In this document: positions 9,130-17,632 of the stretch, piece by piece | Numbering within the stretch: the first letter of the stretch is position 1 | How the letters are laid out: the number at the start of each line of letters is the position of its first letter | From: CAXXOK01 sp964584315 | GTDB lineage: Bacteria; Bacillota; Clostridia; Christensenellales; Aristaeellaceae | Length of the DNA: 64,000 bases | Assembly: GCA_964584315.1 (NCBI GenBank) | Contig: CAZOZO010000003.1 | Coordinates: forward strand, 78,729 to 142,728 | Direction of reading: 5' to 3' | Program-made: the position numbers and the translations under genes | Notes under the pieces: model-generated | Told to the model about the DNA's origin: nothing | Seen by the model: the letters and a program-made list of their open reading frames with translations, nothing else | Databases searched by the model: none

Positions 9130-9244
9130 CGAACCATAAAGGTCGTTTCTTGATCGTTTCCCGTCCGGTGTGCCGCCTCGCATGCGCGCCGTGGTGCTCT
9201 TGCCTACAACCGTATCACAAGCCGTTGAAAGGGGTCGTTTTTCC

Positions 9245-12200
9245 ATGAAGAAATGCCTTTCTCTTGTTGTATCGCTGCTTGTGCTCTTCAGCCTGTTGGC
9301 GGGGGCCTTGCCCGCCGCGCTCGCGGCTGGCGACGAGGCCATCGCCTTTACCGATGCGGCGTTGGAGGCCAAGGTGCGCGCCGCGATGGGCAAGCCAGAC
9401 GGGCCCATCACCATGGCCGAAGCCGAGAAGGTCGATTACCTCAACCTGAACAATGATACCAAGGACGGGCTGGATGGCAGCCAGTTGATCCGCGACATCA
9501 GCGACCTGCGCTATTTTGTGAACCTCAGTAAGCTGGATATGATCAACAACGATGTGAGCGACATCAGCGTGCTCAGCGGCTTGCAGGGGCTCAAGTACCT
9601 CGACCTGGGCGGCAACGCCATCAAGGATCTGACGCCGCTTAGCACCATGGCGCTGGAGGAGCTGAATATATGGGATAACGACCTGACCGACGTTACGCCG
9701 CTGGCTGCCATCGAAACCCTCAAGCGGCTGTCGGTCAATGATAACCAGATCAGCGATTTCAGCCCCCTGAGCAAGCTTGCCAACCTGGAAGCACTCAACG
9801 TGCGCATGAATGCGAGCGCCGATTACCGTGCGCTGGCGGATATCGTGCCGCAGCTGGAAGTAAAGGATTTTGAAGTGCTGACCACCCCCTACGACCCCGA
9901 CGAGGTGGTCGCCTTTGCGGACAAGGCACTGGAGGCGCATGTGCGCGCATTCCTGAAGCTGGGAGACGAGCCGATCACCGCGGGCTACGCGGCCTCGATC
10001 ACGGCGCTGGATATCTCCAATTCGTGGGACAACGATGTGCCCGAAGGCGAACGGTTCAGTGACATCAGCCCGCTCAAGTATTTTGTGAACCTTCAGGCGC
10101 TCTACCTGACACGCAATGCCGTGCATGACATCAGCGTGCTGGCGGAGCTGAAAAGCCTGACGTTCCTCCAGATGAACGACAACGAAGTGCTCGACTTCGC
10201 GCCGCTGGCAGGGCTCACGGGGCTTACCTACCTGAGCCTCGACAGCTACGGGCGCGACCTGAGCGTGATCAGCGGCCTTACAGAGCTTAGGGAACTGGGT
10301 ATTCGCGGCATCAACGCCTTGCCTCAGTGGCTGCCCGCCTTGCCCAAGCTTAAGGCCTTTGATGGTTCGGGCGGCGAACTGGTCGATATCAGCCTGCTGG
10401 CACAATGCAAGCAGCTCACTGCCGTAAACCTGAGCTGGAACCTGATTACCGATATCAGCCCGCTTGTGGGCTTGCCGCTCACGGAGCTCTATTTGGCAGG
10501 GAACCCCATCGCAGATTATACGCCTATCCGCGATATCTACGGAAAACTGGGTGGCAAGGATTTTGAATACATTGAATTGAAACAGCCGGACGATCCGGCG
10601 AAAACGATCACCTTTGCGGACCCGGTGCTGGAGCAGAAGATTCGTACGGCAATGGACAAGCCCGAAGGGCCCATTACGGCGGCAGATGCGTCGCAGGTCA
10701 CGCGGCTGGATATCCACAACGACTGGCAACCGCAGATACCGACTGAGGTTCGGGTGACAAACCTGCAAGGCCTCGAGGCCTTCCTCAACCTGCGGGAGCT
10801 GGACGCGGGGTTCAATGACATCAGCGATCTCAGCCCCCTTGCCGACCTGACCGAGTTGCGCAAGATAAATCTGGGGGGCAACCGCATCCAAGACCTGACG
10901 CCTCTTGCCCGCTTGATGATGCTGGAGGATTTGACCCTTTTCGGCAGCCAGATCAGCGATATCAGCCCGCTGGGTGGGCATACGGCGCTGCGGTCGCTGA
11001 ACCTTGGCGGCAACCCGCTGGCGGATATCGGCACGCTGGCGGAGCTGACCAACCTTGACGCCCTGTACATGGGCGGGAGCGGCATTGAGGATATCAGTCC
11101 GCTGGCAGGGGATACGAACATCTCGCGGTTGGAGTTGAACGACAACTATATTTCCGACCTTGCTCCCCTTGCAGGGATGACGGGGCTGGTCAAGCTGAAA
11201 ATCGCAAACAACCCCATCAAGGACTATGCGCCCATTGAGCAGATTTTCCCGCAGTTGCAGGAGAAGGATTTTGAACTGGGGCAGATTTTCGATGTGCAGG
11301 TGCCCCTGAAGCCGGCGAAGCCCGATCAGGAGGTGCCGATCGCGGACGCCGCACTGGAAGCGATCCTGCGAAACGTCAGCGGCGTACAGGGAAGACCGCT
11401 TACCGAAAAGGACTTGAGCCGGGTCGGCAAGTTCGAGATCAAGGTGGAAAACGGGCAAGCGGTGAGCGATATCTCCGCCTTGCGCTATTGCCTGAACCTG
11501 GAAGGCGTAGCTATTTGGGAGTCGAATGTCAGCGACCTGAGCCCGTTGTCCGGCCTGACCAGGCTTCGGAAGCTTTGGGTCAACCATTCGCTTGTTAGCG
11601 ATGTGTCGCCGCTGAAAAACATCACAAGCCTTACGGAGCTCGACCTGGCTTGGAACCAGATTGCCGATTTCTCGCCCCTCTACGGGCTGCAAGGGCTGAA
11701 GGTGCTGCGCATCAGCCACAACCTGACGTCGGATGCCAGTGGCTTCAAGGATATGGCCAAAGGCTTGAAGGATAAGGACTTCGACCCTGACCAGCCCATG
11801 GAGACCGCCCCGAACGACGCGCAGGGCGAGCAAAGCGACGGCTCCGGCCAAGCCGGACTGCTCACCCCGCAAGACCCCGCGAAAGTCATCAAATTTGCGG
11901 ATAAGGTTCTGGAGCAGCGCGTGCGGGAAGTGATCGGCAAACCCGAAGGGCCCATCACCGCGGGCGACGCGGCAAAGGTGACAGAGCTTAACATCGGCAA
12001 CGAATGGCAGGAGAAGTTCCCCAAGGGTTCGCAAATCTCGAAGCTGGGAGGCATCGAGTACCTCATCAACCTTCGCTCGCTGGACATCACTTTCCATAAG
12101 GTCAAGGATTTGAGCAAGCTTTCCGGCCTGACGCAGCTTACATACCTGAAAGCCTTTGGCAACGTGATAAAGGATGTGAGCCCTCTGGCCGGGCTGACTA

Positions 12201-12367
12201 GCCTGACCAGCCTGAATGTGGGCGGTAACAACATCAAATCGGTCACGGCCTTGGGCGCCCTTCAAAACCTGACTACGCTGATGCTGAACCCCAACCCCAT
12301 AACGGACTTCTCCCCCGTGGCGAGCGTCTACCCGCGGCTGACCGAGAAGGATTTTGAACTGAACTAG
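9245..12367 (+). CDS. Large secreted leucine-rich-repeat protein with five repeat modules
   Basis: The 1040-residue product has a signal peptide (residues 1-28, ending ALAA) and then five modules beginning near residues 32, 221, 453, 696 and 880. Each module opens with a short helical cap (pattern FADxxLExxVR...GPIT), continues with SDS22/internalin-like leucine-rich repeats (units such as LxxLxLxxNxIxDISPL), and most close with a PxLxxKDFEL-like sequence. No LPXTG motif, transmembrane anchor or S-layer domain is seen at the C-terminus, so it is probably released or held non-covalently. LRR surfaces usually bind proteins; the ligand is unknown. ATG 9245 is preceded by GAAAGGGG. Confidence 0.9.
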   Translation: MKKCLSLVVSLLVLFSLLAGALPAALAAGDEAIAFTDAALEAKVRAAMGKPDGPITMAEAEKVDYLNLNNDTKDGLDGSQLIRDISDLRYFVNLSKLDMINNDVSDISVLSGLQGLKYLDLGGNAIKDLTPLSTMALEELNIWDNDLTDVTPLAAIETLKRLSVNDNQISDFSPLSKLANLEALNVRMNASADYRALADIVPQLEVKDFEVLTTPYDPDEVVAFADKALEAHVRAFLKLGDEPITAGYAASITALDISNSWDNDVPEGERFSDISPLKYFVNLQALYLTRNAVHDISVLAELKSLTFLQMNDNEVLDFAPLAGLTGLTYLSLDSYGRDLSVISGLTELRELGIRGINALPQWLPALPKLKAFDGSGGELVDISLLAQCKQLTAVNLSWNLITDISPLVGLPLTELYLAGNPIADYTPIRDIYGKLGGKDFEYIELKQPDDPAKTITFADPVLEQKIRTAMDKPEGPITAADASQVTRLDIHNDWQPQIPTEVRVTNLQGLEAFLNLRELDAGFNDISDLSPLADLTELRKINLGGNRIQDLTPLARLMMLEDLTLFGSQISDISPLGGHTALRSLNLGGNPLADIGTLAELTNLDALYMGGSGIEDISPLAGDTNISRLELNDNYISDLAPLAGMTGLVKLKIANNPIKDYAPIEQIFPQLQEKDFELGQIFDVQVPLKPAKPDQEVPIADAALEAILRNVSGVQGRPLTEKDLSRVGKFEIKVENGQAVSDISALRYCLNLEGVAIWESNVSDLSPLSGLTRLRKLWVNHSLVSDVSPLKNITSLTELDLAWNQIADFSPLYGLQGLKVLRISHNLTSDASGFKDMAKGLKDKDFDPDQPMETAPNDAQGEQSDGSGQAGLLTPQDPAKVIKFADKVLEQRVREVIGKPEGPITAGDAAKVTELNIGNEWQEKFPKGSQISKLGGIEYLINLRSLDITFHKVKDLSKLSGLTQLTYLKAFGNVIKDVSPLAGLTSLTSLNVGGNNIKSVTALGALQNLTTLMLNPNPITDFSPVASVYPRLTEKDFELN

Positions 12368-12428
12368 CGCGAGGCGTTGGCATCCCGCGGCGACTTTTGA
12401 CGGCACGGCAGAGGAAGAACACAGGCAA

Positions 12429-12458
12429 ATGCGGCCGGGGCGATCGCCCCGGCCGCAT
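12429..12458. terminator. Thirty-base perfect palindrome between converging genes
   Basis: ATGCGGCCGGGGCG and its exact complement form a perfect 30-base palindrome between the LRR gene and the GGDEF/HD-GYP gene. No clear T-run follows on either strand, so it could be a bidirectional terminator or another structured element. Confidence 0.5.
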
Positions 12459-12489
12459 GCTGTTGCAGATTGACATTTTCCAGTATGCT

Positions 12490-14199
12490 TTATACTTGTA
12501 GCGGTTCCCCGCCGGGGACGGTCAGGTACATGATGTCGCAGTGGTCGCTCTGTGCGCCTGCCCGCTCTTCGATGCAGTGGCAGAAGGCTTCCACCGCGTT
12601 GGGGTCGAATTGCGAGCCGCTGCACTTGCGCAGCTCATCCAACGCCTGCGCGTAGGTACGCGTTTTCTGGTAGGGGCGCAGCGAAGTCATGGCGTCGAAG
12701 GCGTCCACCACGGTGAGCAGGCGCGCAAGGTAATGGATCTCTTCCCGCTTTAGGTTGCCCGGGTAGCCGCGCCCGTCGAAGCGTTCATGGTGCTGCAGGA
12801 TGATGGCCTGCACATCGTCAAATGATGGGATGGAGCGGATGATATCCACGGCATACTGCGGGTGGTTCTTGAGGATCGCCCATTCCTCGGGGGTCAGGGG
12901 CTCCACCTTGACCAGTATGCTCTCGGAGATGTTGATCTTGCCGATGTCATGCAGGTATGCCGAGTAGATCAGCTTTCGCTTTTCCTCCTCGGGCAGTTTC
13001 AACTGATCCGCCAGCAGGTTACAGTAGAACACCACGCGCTCCACATGGCGATAGGTGTACTTGTCCTTGGCGTTGATCACGGCGATGAAGGTTTTGATCT
13101 GCGCGATCACATCCGGCGCGAAGAGCAGCTCGTCCAGGATGGAGAAGTAGCTCTCCACGCGGTTTTTGCACAGGAACTTCGCGCGGTAGCAGGCATCGTC
13201 CGCACCCTTGATCAGTTCCGCATCGCTCTTGGCCTTGGTGGGGTAGGTCGATACGCCCACCGATATCGTCAGGCTTTCGCCCGGCAGGCTCTCCTGCCCT
13301 TCGAAGGGATACTCCTGCACAGCCCTGCGCATCTTCTCGGCCTCGTAAATGGCCGTTTCCTCACCCGCGCCGGGCAGGATCACCGCAAACTCCTCGCCGC
13401 CGTAGCGGGCGATGAACGCATCCTTAGGCAGCGTGCTCTGCAGCATGGAGGAGAGGATGCGCAGCACCTCATCGCCCTTCTGGTGGCCATAGATGTCATT
13501 GTAGTATTTGAAGTTGTCGATATCGATAAACAAAAGCGACAGCGGCGTGCCGCGCTTTTTGCACAGGTCGATCTGCTGGCTGAGGAAATCGTAGAAATAG
13601 CGGTGGTTATACAGGCCGGTCAGCCCGTCTACATTCACGAGATTTTTGAGGTTGGCGATATGCTTGCGGCGGATATCGTCGTAATAGGATACCGTGAGCG
13701 AAATGATCAGGAACACGAACGCCAGCACGATATCATCCTCAAAGTGCGTGTTGACCTCCGCCCACGGCGAGCAGAACAGGTCGATGGCAAGGATGATCAG
13801 CGCGGAGAGGATCGACACGATCAGGCTGATGGCGCGCTCGCACTCGATACTGGTAAACAGGATCACAAAAATAAACAGAAATTTATAACTGCTGTCGTAG
13901 GAGCCGGTCATCATCACGGTCAGCACCGCGATGGACATGGAGATGATGGGGTCGATGAGCGTGGTGAACAGCGTGCGGTTCTTCATATGGGTCTGCAAGT
14001 AGATCCACATCGAGTACACCAACAGTATCATCAGCAGGATCGCCGTGACGGCAAATTGCTGTTGCAGCGAAAGGAGCGAATTATTGGTTGTGGGTACTTT
14101 GGCGTAATACTGCAAAAAAGCGATCGCAGGCAGCGCCAGAGACGATATCTTAATGATATTCAGTATTTGTCGTATTTTCAGTCTGTTATCATTATCCAT
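12490..14199 (-). CDS. Membrane-bound GGDEF/HD-GYP cyclic di-GMP protein
   Basis: The 569-residue product has five or six membrane helices (between residues 17 and 173), then a GGDEF domain (about 185-350) with RYGGEEF at 265-271, and an HD-GYP phosphodiesterase domain (about 370-545) with HD at 417-418 and HHERFDGRGYP at 470-480. Both catalytic motifs look intact, so it could make and break c-di-GMP; the RxxD inhibitory site is not conserved. It is the last gene of the agr-like operon, 78 bases after agrD. The multi-pass N-terminus resembles the topology of the AgrC sensor region, but homology is not claimed. ATG 14199 has GGAGG upstream and is preferred to an in-frame start at 14229. Confidence 0.92.
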   Translation of the reverse strand: MDNDNRLKIRQILNIIKISSLALPAIAFLQYYAKVPTTNNSLLSLQQQFAVTAILLMILLVYSMWIYLQTHMKNRTLFTTLIDPIISMSIAVLTVMMTGSYDSSYKFLFIFVILFTSIECERAISLIVSILSALIILAIDLFCSPWAEVNTHFEDDIVLAFVFLIISLTVSYYDDIRRKHIANLKNLVNVDGLTGLYNHRYFYDFLSQQIDLCKKRGTPLSLLFIDIDNFKYYNDIYGHQKGDEVLRILSSMLQSTLPKDAFIARYGGEEFAVILPGAGEETAIYEAEKMRRAVQEYPFEGQESLPGESLTISVGVSTYPTKAKSDAELIKGADDACYRAKFLCKNRVESYFSILDELLFAPDVIAQIKTFIAVINAKDKYTYRHVERVVFYCNLLADQLKLPEEEKRKLIYSAYLHDIGKINISESILVKVEPLTPEEWAILKNHPQYAVDIIRSIPSFDDVQAIILQHHERFDGRGYPGNLKREEIHYLARLLTVVDAFDAMTSLRPYQKTRTYAQALDELRKCSGSQFDPNAVEAFCHCIEERAGAQSDHCDIMYLTVPGGEPLQV

Positions 14200-14277
14200 A
14201 CCGAAACCTCCGCGCACTGTGCAACTCAACCGGATTGGCGGCGGGAGGCGACGAATCGCCCCCCACCGCGGTGCTCC

Positions 14278-14400
14278 TTACTCATTGCTGAGGGAAGCGG
14301 GTTCCTCGGGCTGATAGAAGAAGAAGAAGCAAGCCGAGGAAGCGACCAGAGCCGCGACGATGGTGCTCAGTGCGGCAACCAGACCGTACACCTTTTTCAT
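14278..14400 (-). CDS. agrD: AgrD-like cyclic lactone autoinducer precursor
   Basis: This 40-residue gene has the full AgrD layout: a basic, hydrophobic amphipathic leader (residues 1-20), a short core ending in SSACFFFF (21-28), and an acidic C-terminal recognition tail YQPEEP (29-34) followed by six further residues. By analogy with AgrD peptides, C24 would form a thiolactone with F28, giving a five-residue ring after AgrB cuts before Y29; this is an inference. A strong AAAGGAAAGGAGG lies before the ATG, and the start overlaps the agrB stop by four bases (ATGA, 14397-14400). Confidence 0.92.
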   Translation of the reverse strand: MKKVYGLVAALSTIVAALVASSACFFFFYQPEEPASLSNE

Positions 14401-15044
14401 TTGGAATCCTCCTTTCCTTTATGATCAGGTAAAACATTCAACTTGTTAAGCAGAATGTTACCAGCATTTGTAAGCGTAAATGCCTGCCAGGCAACGCCCA
14501 GGATCAGGCTGATGCCCAGGGAGCGGAACGCCGGATACCACAGGCTGGCAATAATCAAAAGAGACTGCAGCACCGCAAAGACTGCAATGGTACGGTAGCA
14601 GCCCTTGCGCATGCGCAATCGCTTCTGTTCTGTCTTGATCGGCTTTTTGGGGGAAGCCACGGGGGCGTACTTGTAAATGCTGGTGTAGGCAAACGCGTAT
14701 GCGGCCAGCGCGATCAGCGTCAGGGTCAGGGGGGTGGTGTAGAGGGCCAGACGTGTGGAGAGGAACGCAAACAGCGTGCACACGACCACCGTGATGCCCG
14801 TGCACAGGCCAAAGCTGTCTGCATGGGCGCCACCGCTGAACCGGCGAAGGATGCTCACGGAAAAGCAAACGATCATCGCCTCGGCTGGCGCATGGATAAG
14901 CAAGCCGGCCGCCAACGCAAGCGCGACGGTCAGCACCACCTGCACGATTGCAAGCAACCCATACGCGATCACGGATTCTTTCTCCGCGTCGTAGCCGAGC
15001 GACTGCGCTACTTTATTCGCGAGTCTCCTCACCCAAGTCTCCAT
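14397..15044 (-). CDS. agrB: AgrB-like autoinducer-processing membrane protease
   Basis: The 215-residue product is an AgrB family cysteine endopeptidase that trims AgrD and helps form the cyclic signal. The catalytic pair is visible as H74 and C81 in RRFSGGAHADSFGLC, with the same seven-residue spacing as in characterised AgrB. Several membrane helices flank this segment, and a basic loop (KPIKTEQKRLRMRKG) is present near residues 133-150. The gene overlaps its upstream neighbour by 32 bases and agrD by four bases, so the set is co-transcribed and probably translationally coupled. Confidence 0.94.
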   Translation of the reverse strand: METWVRRLANKVAQSLGYDAEKESVIAYGLLAIVQVVLTVALALAAGLLIHAPAEAMIVCFSVSILRRFSGGAHADSFGLCTGITVVVCTLFAFLSTRLALYTTPLTLTLIALAAYAFAYTSIYKYAPVASPKKPIKTEQKRLRMRKGCYRTIAVFAVLQSLLIIASLWYPAFRSLGISLILGVAWQAFTLTNAGNILLNKLNVLPDHKGKEDSK

Positions 15045-15537
15045 CTGCCTTTTTCCTCTTTCTGATCAACTTCAGGACTGCGCTGGCGGCCAGCAACAAC
15101 AGGGCAAAAATAATCGTGGACGGCGCGGAATAGAGGCACTGCGTCCAGCCGTTGGGGGTACGGATCATGGTGTTTGCGGCTTCAAGGCCATAGATCATCG
15201 CCAGAATCAACAGATTGAGCATCTCGGCGATGGAGATAAAAATCAGGATGATGATGGGCGCGATGATCGTGCGGATGATCTCCTGCAGGCCGGAGCGGTA
15301 CAACAGCTGAAAGATGACCAGCACGCCAAACAGGGACAGCACCGTGTTGATGCCCGTGGACAGGCGCAGCGCGCGAAGGCCGGTCGCCATCAGGAACAGG
15401 ATCGCGATCATGATCAAAAATTTGCGCCAGTTGATCTTCGTCCCGGTGAGGATATGGATGCCAAGCGCCATCAGGAATGCCTCCGGGATGCCTTTGGCAA
15501 TCAACATCTCCGTAGTCAGCGGTATCGACCCACCCAT
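15013..15537 (-). CDS. Unknown multi-pass membrane protein in the agr-like operon
   Basis: The product has 174 residues with about five hydrophobic helices and a highly charged C-terminal tail (RKRKKADGD). I do not recognise the family. ATG 15537 is chosen because AGGGAGGG lies just upstream; a TTG six codons earlier is less likely. It sits between the DUF5317 protein and agrB and overlaps agrB by 32 bases. The position suggests a role in signal export, processing or sensing, but nothing in the sequence shows which. Confidence 0.8.
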   Translation of the reverse strand: MGGSIPLTTEMLIAKGIPEAFLMALGIHILTGTKINWRKFLIMIAILFLMATGLRALRLSTGINTVLSLFGVLVIFQLLYRSGLQEIIRTIIAPIIILIFISIAEMLNLLILAMIYGLEAANTMIRTPNGWTQCLYSAPSTIIFALLLLAASAVLKLIRKRKKADGDLGEETRE

Positions 15538-15551
15538 AGAAAAACCCTCCC

Positions 15552-16115
15552 TCAATACGACTGTGTAACCTGGATACCGTAGCGCTGGTTCGCGGCCTTG
15601 ATCATGGTATACAGCATGATGCAGGCAAATAGGTGGATGAACACATCACCGATGCTGATGATGCAATAACCGTAGTCGATGATATCGGAGAGAAATACCA
15701 GCTTGGCGTTGCCTGCCTCAATCAGGTGCAGGCCAGTGAGGTGCTTCACACTCTCCGGTGTAACATACCCGGTCAGGTAAGAGAGGGTCGGATACACGGG
15801 CATGTGACCGGCGTTTTGCGCGATCACGAGCTTGTTGAGCGCCGTGCCCACCACGATGCTCGCGCCTCCGATCAAGGCCGGCTTGTAGAGCCCGAACACC
15901 AGCAGGGCCGGCAGGAAAGAGAGGATCACCGCGGGCTCCACATAGCGCACCATGGGCGTGAAACCGTAATAGCGAAAAAAGATACTGGCCTGAAACATCA
16001 CCAGGCACAGCTGCACGAGCAGCACGGGATAAAATGTCCATGTACGTAACAAATACCTTGGCCGAAACCGTTTCAGCAATGCGAGGAGGCAAACGGCAAT
16101 GATTTCGACTACCAC
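15552..16115 (-). CDS. DUF5317-family membrane protein
   Basis: The 187-residue product has about five membrane helices and the pattern typical of DUF5317: a small residue-rich helix followed by LNKLVIAQNAGHMPV (about residue 95-110), and later FLSDII and IISIGDVFIHL. The function of the family is unknown. The start is taken as GTG 16115, preceded by GGGAGG; the open frame continues much further upstream but that part has no ribosome-binding site and looks non-coding. It is the first gene of the agr-like operon, downstream of a good promoter. Confidence 0.8.
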   Translation of the reverse strand: MVVEIIAVCLLALLKRFRPRYLLRTWTFYPVLLVQLCLVMFQASIFFRYYGFTPMVRYVEPAVILSFLPALLVFGLYKPALIGGASIVVGTALNKLVIAQNAGHMPVYPTLSYLTGYVTPESVKHLTGLHLIEAGNAKLVFLSDIIDYGYCIISIGDVFIHLFACIMLYTMIKAANQRYGIQVTQSY

Positions 16116-16137
16116 GGGGCGCCCCTCCCTGCATTTA

Positions 16138-16159
16138 GTTACGCGAATATAAACGTAAC
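16138..16159. promoter_or_regulatory. Inverted repeat next to the agr-like operon promoter
   Basis: GTTACG (16138-16143) and CGTAAC (16154-16159) form a six-base inverted repeat with a ten-base AT-rich centre. It begins just after the -10 box, at the expected transcription start, so a repressor site is possible. Confidence 0.4.
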
Positions 16160-16160
16160 C

Positions 16161-16189
16161 AGTATAGCGAAAACACCGAGAAAGGTCAA
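16161..16189 (-). promoter_or_regulatory. Promoter of the agr-like operon
   Basis: On the minus strand TTGACC (16184-16189) and TATACT (16161-16166) are separated by 17 bases, upstream of the DUF5317 gene. Confidence 0.65.
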
Positions 16190-16375
16190 TATCACGATTG
16201 GGGGGATTCGCTTGCACTGCATGGGCCCGTTTCAGGGCCGCGAAGGGCCGGGCAATGCGAGAAACCCGCTTCGCAAAGGGTTTCGGGGGCGATGCGGCGT
16301 GAAATGGAAAATGTTTGCGTACATAAATATGCAAATGAAACAAATGTTCATCGGCCAGCGTGTCAATAAAAACAC
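16190..16375. other. Intergenic region between divergent agr-like and pit transcripts
   Basis: No gene is seen. A GAAACCC/GGGTTTC hairpin lies at 16261-16284. The second half is AT-rich and leads into the pit promoter. Confidence 0.4.
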
Positions 16376-16405
16376 TTGGCAAACGACGCTCACCTGTATT
16401 ACAAT
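16376..16405 (+). promoter_or_regulatory. Promoter for pit
   Basis: TTGGCA (16376-16381) and TACAAT (16400-16405) are 18 bases apart. The leader would be about 160 bases. TTAACA at 16519-16524 is present in the leader, but not as a convincing Pho box repeat. Confidence 0.55.
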
Positions 16406-16570
16406 AGCGCAGGATTGTTTTTGAGCATGCGAGCAACCGCGCACATGCGCATTTGCACTGCGTGCGGCGCTTTGCCCGTGCAGCCGCGCAGGTTACATAT
16501 GCCCGCCATGTAAATAAACAGTTAACATCTGGTAAAATTGAAGTAAAGCATGGGAGAATGAGTTATCGGC

Positions 16571-17620
16571 ATGAGTATGGAGGCATTTATCCAGCAGGCG
16601 CTGGCGAACCCCTCGCTGCTGATCGCGGCGATCCTCACGCTGGCGGTGATCCTCGTCAACGGGTGGACCGACGCGCCCAACGCCATCGCGACGTGCGTGT
16701 CCACGCGCGCCATCGGCGTGCGGCCTGCCATTGCGATGGCAGCGGTTTTCAACTTTCTGGGCGTGTTTGTGATGACGGCCGTGAACACCTCTGTCGCCAT
16801 GACCATCTATAAGATGGTGGATTTCGGCGGTGATGCGCACAGCGCGCTGTTGGCGCTCTGCGCCGCGATGCTGGCCATCGTGATCTGGGCGACGGCGGCG
16901 TGGTATTTCGGTATCCCGACCAGCGAGAGCCACGCGCTGATCGCCGGTCTTTCCGGCGCGGCCATCGCCATTCAGAACGGCTTTGGCGGCATCAATGGCG
17001 CGGAGTGGGGCAAAGTGCTCTGGGGCCTTGCACTGTCTACGGTACTGGGGTTTGTAATGGGCTTTGGCACGACCAGACTGACCGAGTTGATATGCCGGGG
17101 CATGAACCGAAGCCGAACGAACCGTGTCTTCAAACATGCGCAGATCGGCGGCGGCGCGGCGATGGCGTTCATGCACGGCGCGCAGGACGGGCAGAAGTTT
17201 ATGGCGGTGTTTCTGCTGGGTGTGGCGCTGGCAAACGGTCAAGCGGACGCGAGCAATTTTACGGTTCCGCTGTGGCTGATGATCCTCTGCTCGCTGGTGA
17301 TGGGTCTTGGTACCTCCATCGGCGGCTACCGTATCATCAAATCCGTGGGCATGGATATGGTCAAACTATCCACCTATCAGGGGTTTGCGGCGGATGCCGC
17401 TGCCGCGCTGTGCCTGCTGTTCAGTTCGCTCACGGGTATTCCGGTCAGCACCACGCACACCAAAACGACGGCCATCATGGGCGTGGGTGCTTCCCGCAGG
17501 CTGCGAAACGTGAACTGGTCTACCGTGAAGGAGCTTGTGCTCACCTGGGTGCTTACCTTCCCCGGGTGCGGGCTCATCGGCTTTATCATCGCCAAAATCT
17601 TCCTTTATTTCTTTGCGTAG
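16571..17620 (+). CDS. pit: PiT-family inorganic phosphate transporter
   Basis: The 349-residue protein is a low-affinity phosphate permease driven by cation symport. It shows both PiT signature repeats: NGWTDAPNAIATCVSTRA near residue 30 with GIPTSESHALIAGLSGA near residue 116, and FMHGAQDGQKF near residue 200 with GIPVSTTHTKTTAIMG near residue 290. About nine or ten membrane helices are expected. The DUF47/PhoU-like partner follows 12 bases later, the usual pairing. Several ATG codons lie close together, so the start is approximate by a few residues. Confidence 0.95.
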   Translation: MSMEAFIQQALANPSLLIAAILTLAVILVNGWTDAPNAIATCVSTRAIGVRPAIAMAAVFNFLGVFVMTAVNTSVAMTIYKMVDFGGDAHSALLALCAAMLAIVIWATAAWYFGIPTSESHALIAGLSGAAIAIQNGFGGINGAEWGKVLWGLALSTVLGFVMGFGTTRLTELICRGMNRSRTNRVFKHAQIGGGAAMAFMHGAQDGQKFMAVFLLGVALANGQADASNFTVPLWLMILCSLVMGLGTSIGGYRIIKSVGMDMVKLSTYQGFAADAAAALCLLFSSLTGIPVSTTHTKTTAIMGVGASRRLRNVNWSTVKELVLTWVLTFPGCGLIGFIIAKIFLYFFA

Positions 17621-17632
17621 GAGTGGATCACC

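Noticed and set aside
9215..12625. 1136-codon open frame on the minus strand opposite the LRR gene
   Set aside because: It is a by-product of the repetitive, GC-rich LRR coding sequence. It has no ribosome-binding site and its translation has no recognisable domain.
16505..16570. PhoP box before pit
   Set aside because: One TTAACA is present, but I cannot find the properly spaced direct repeats.
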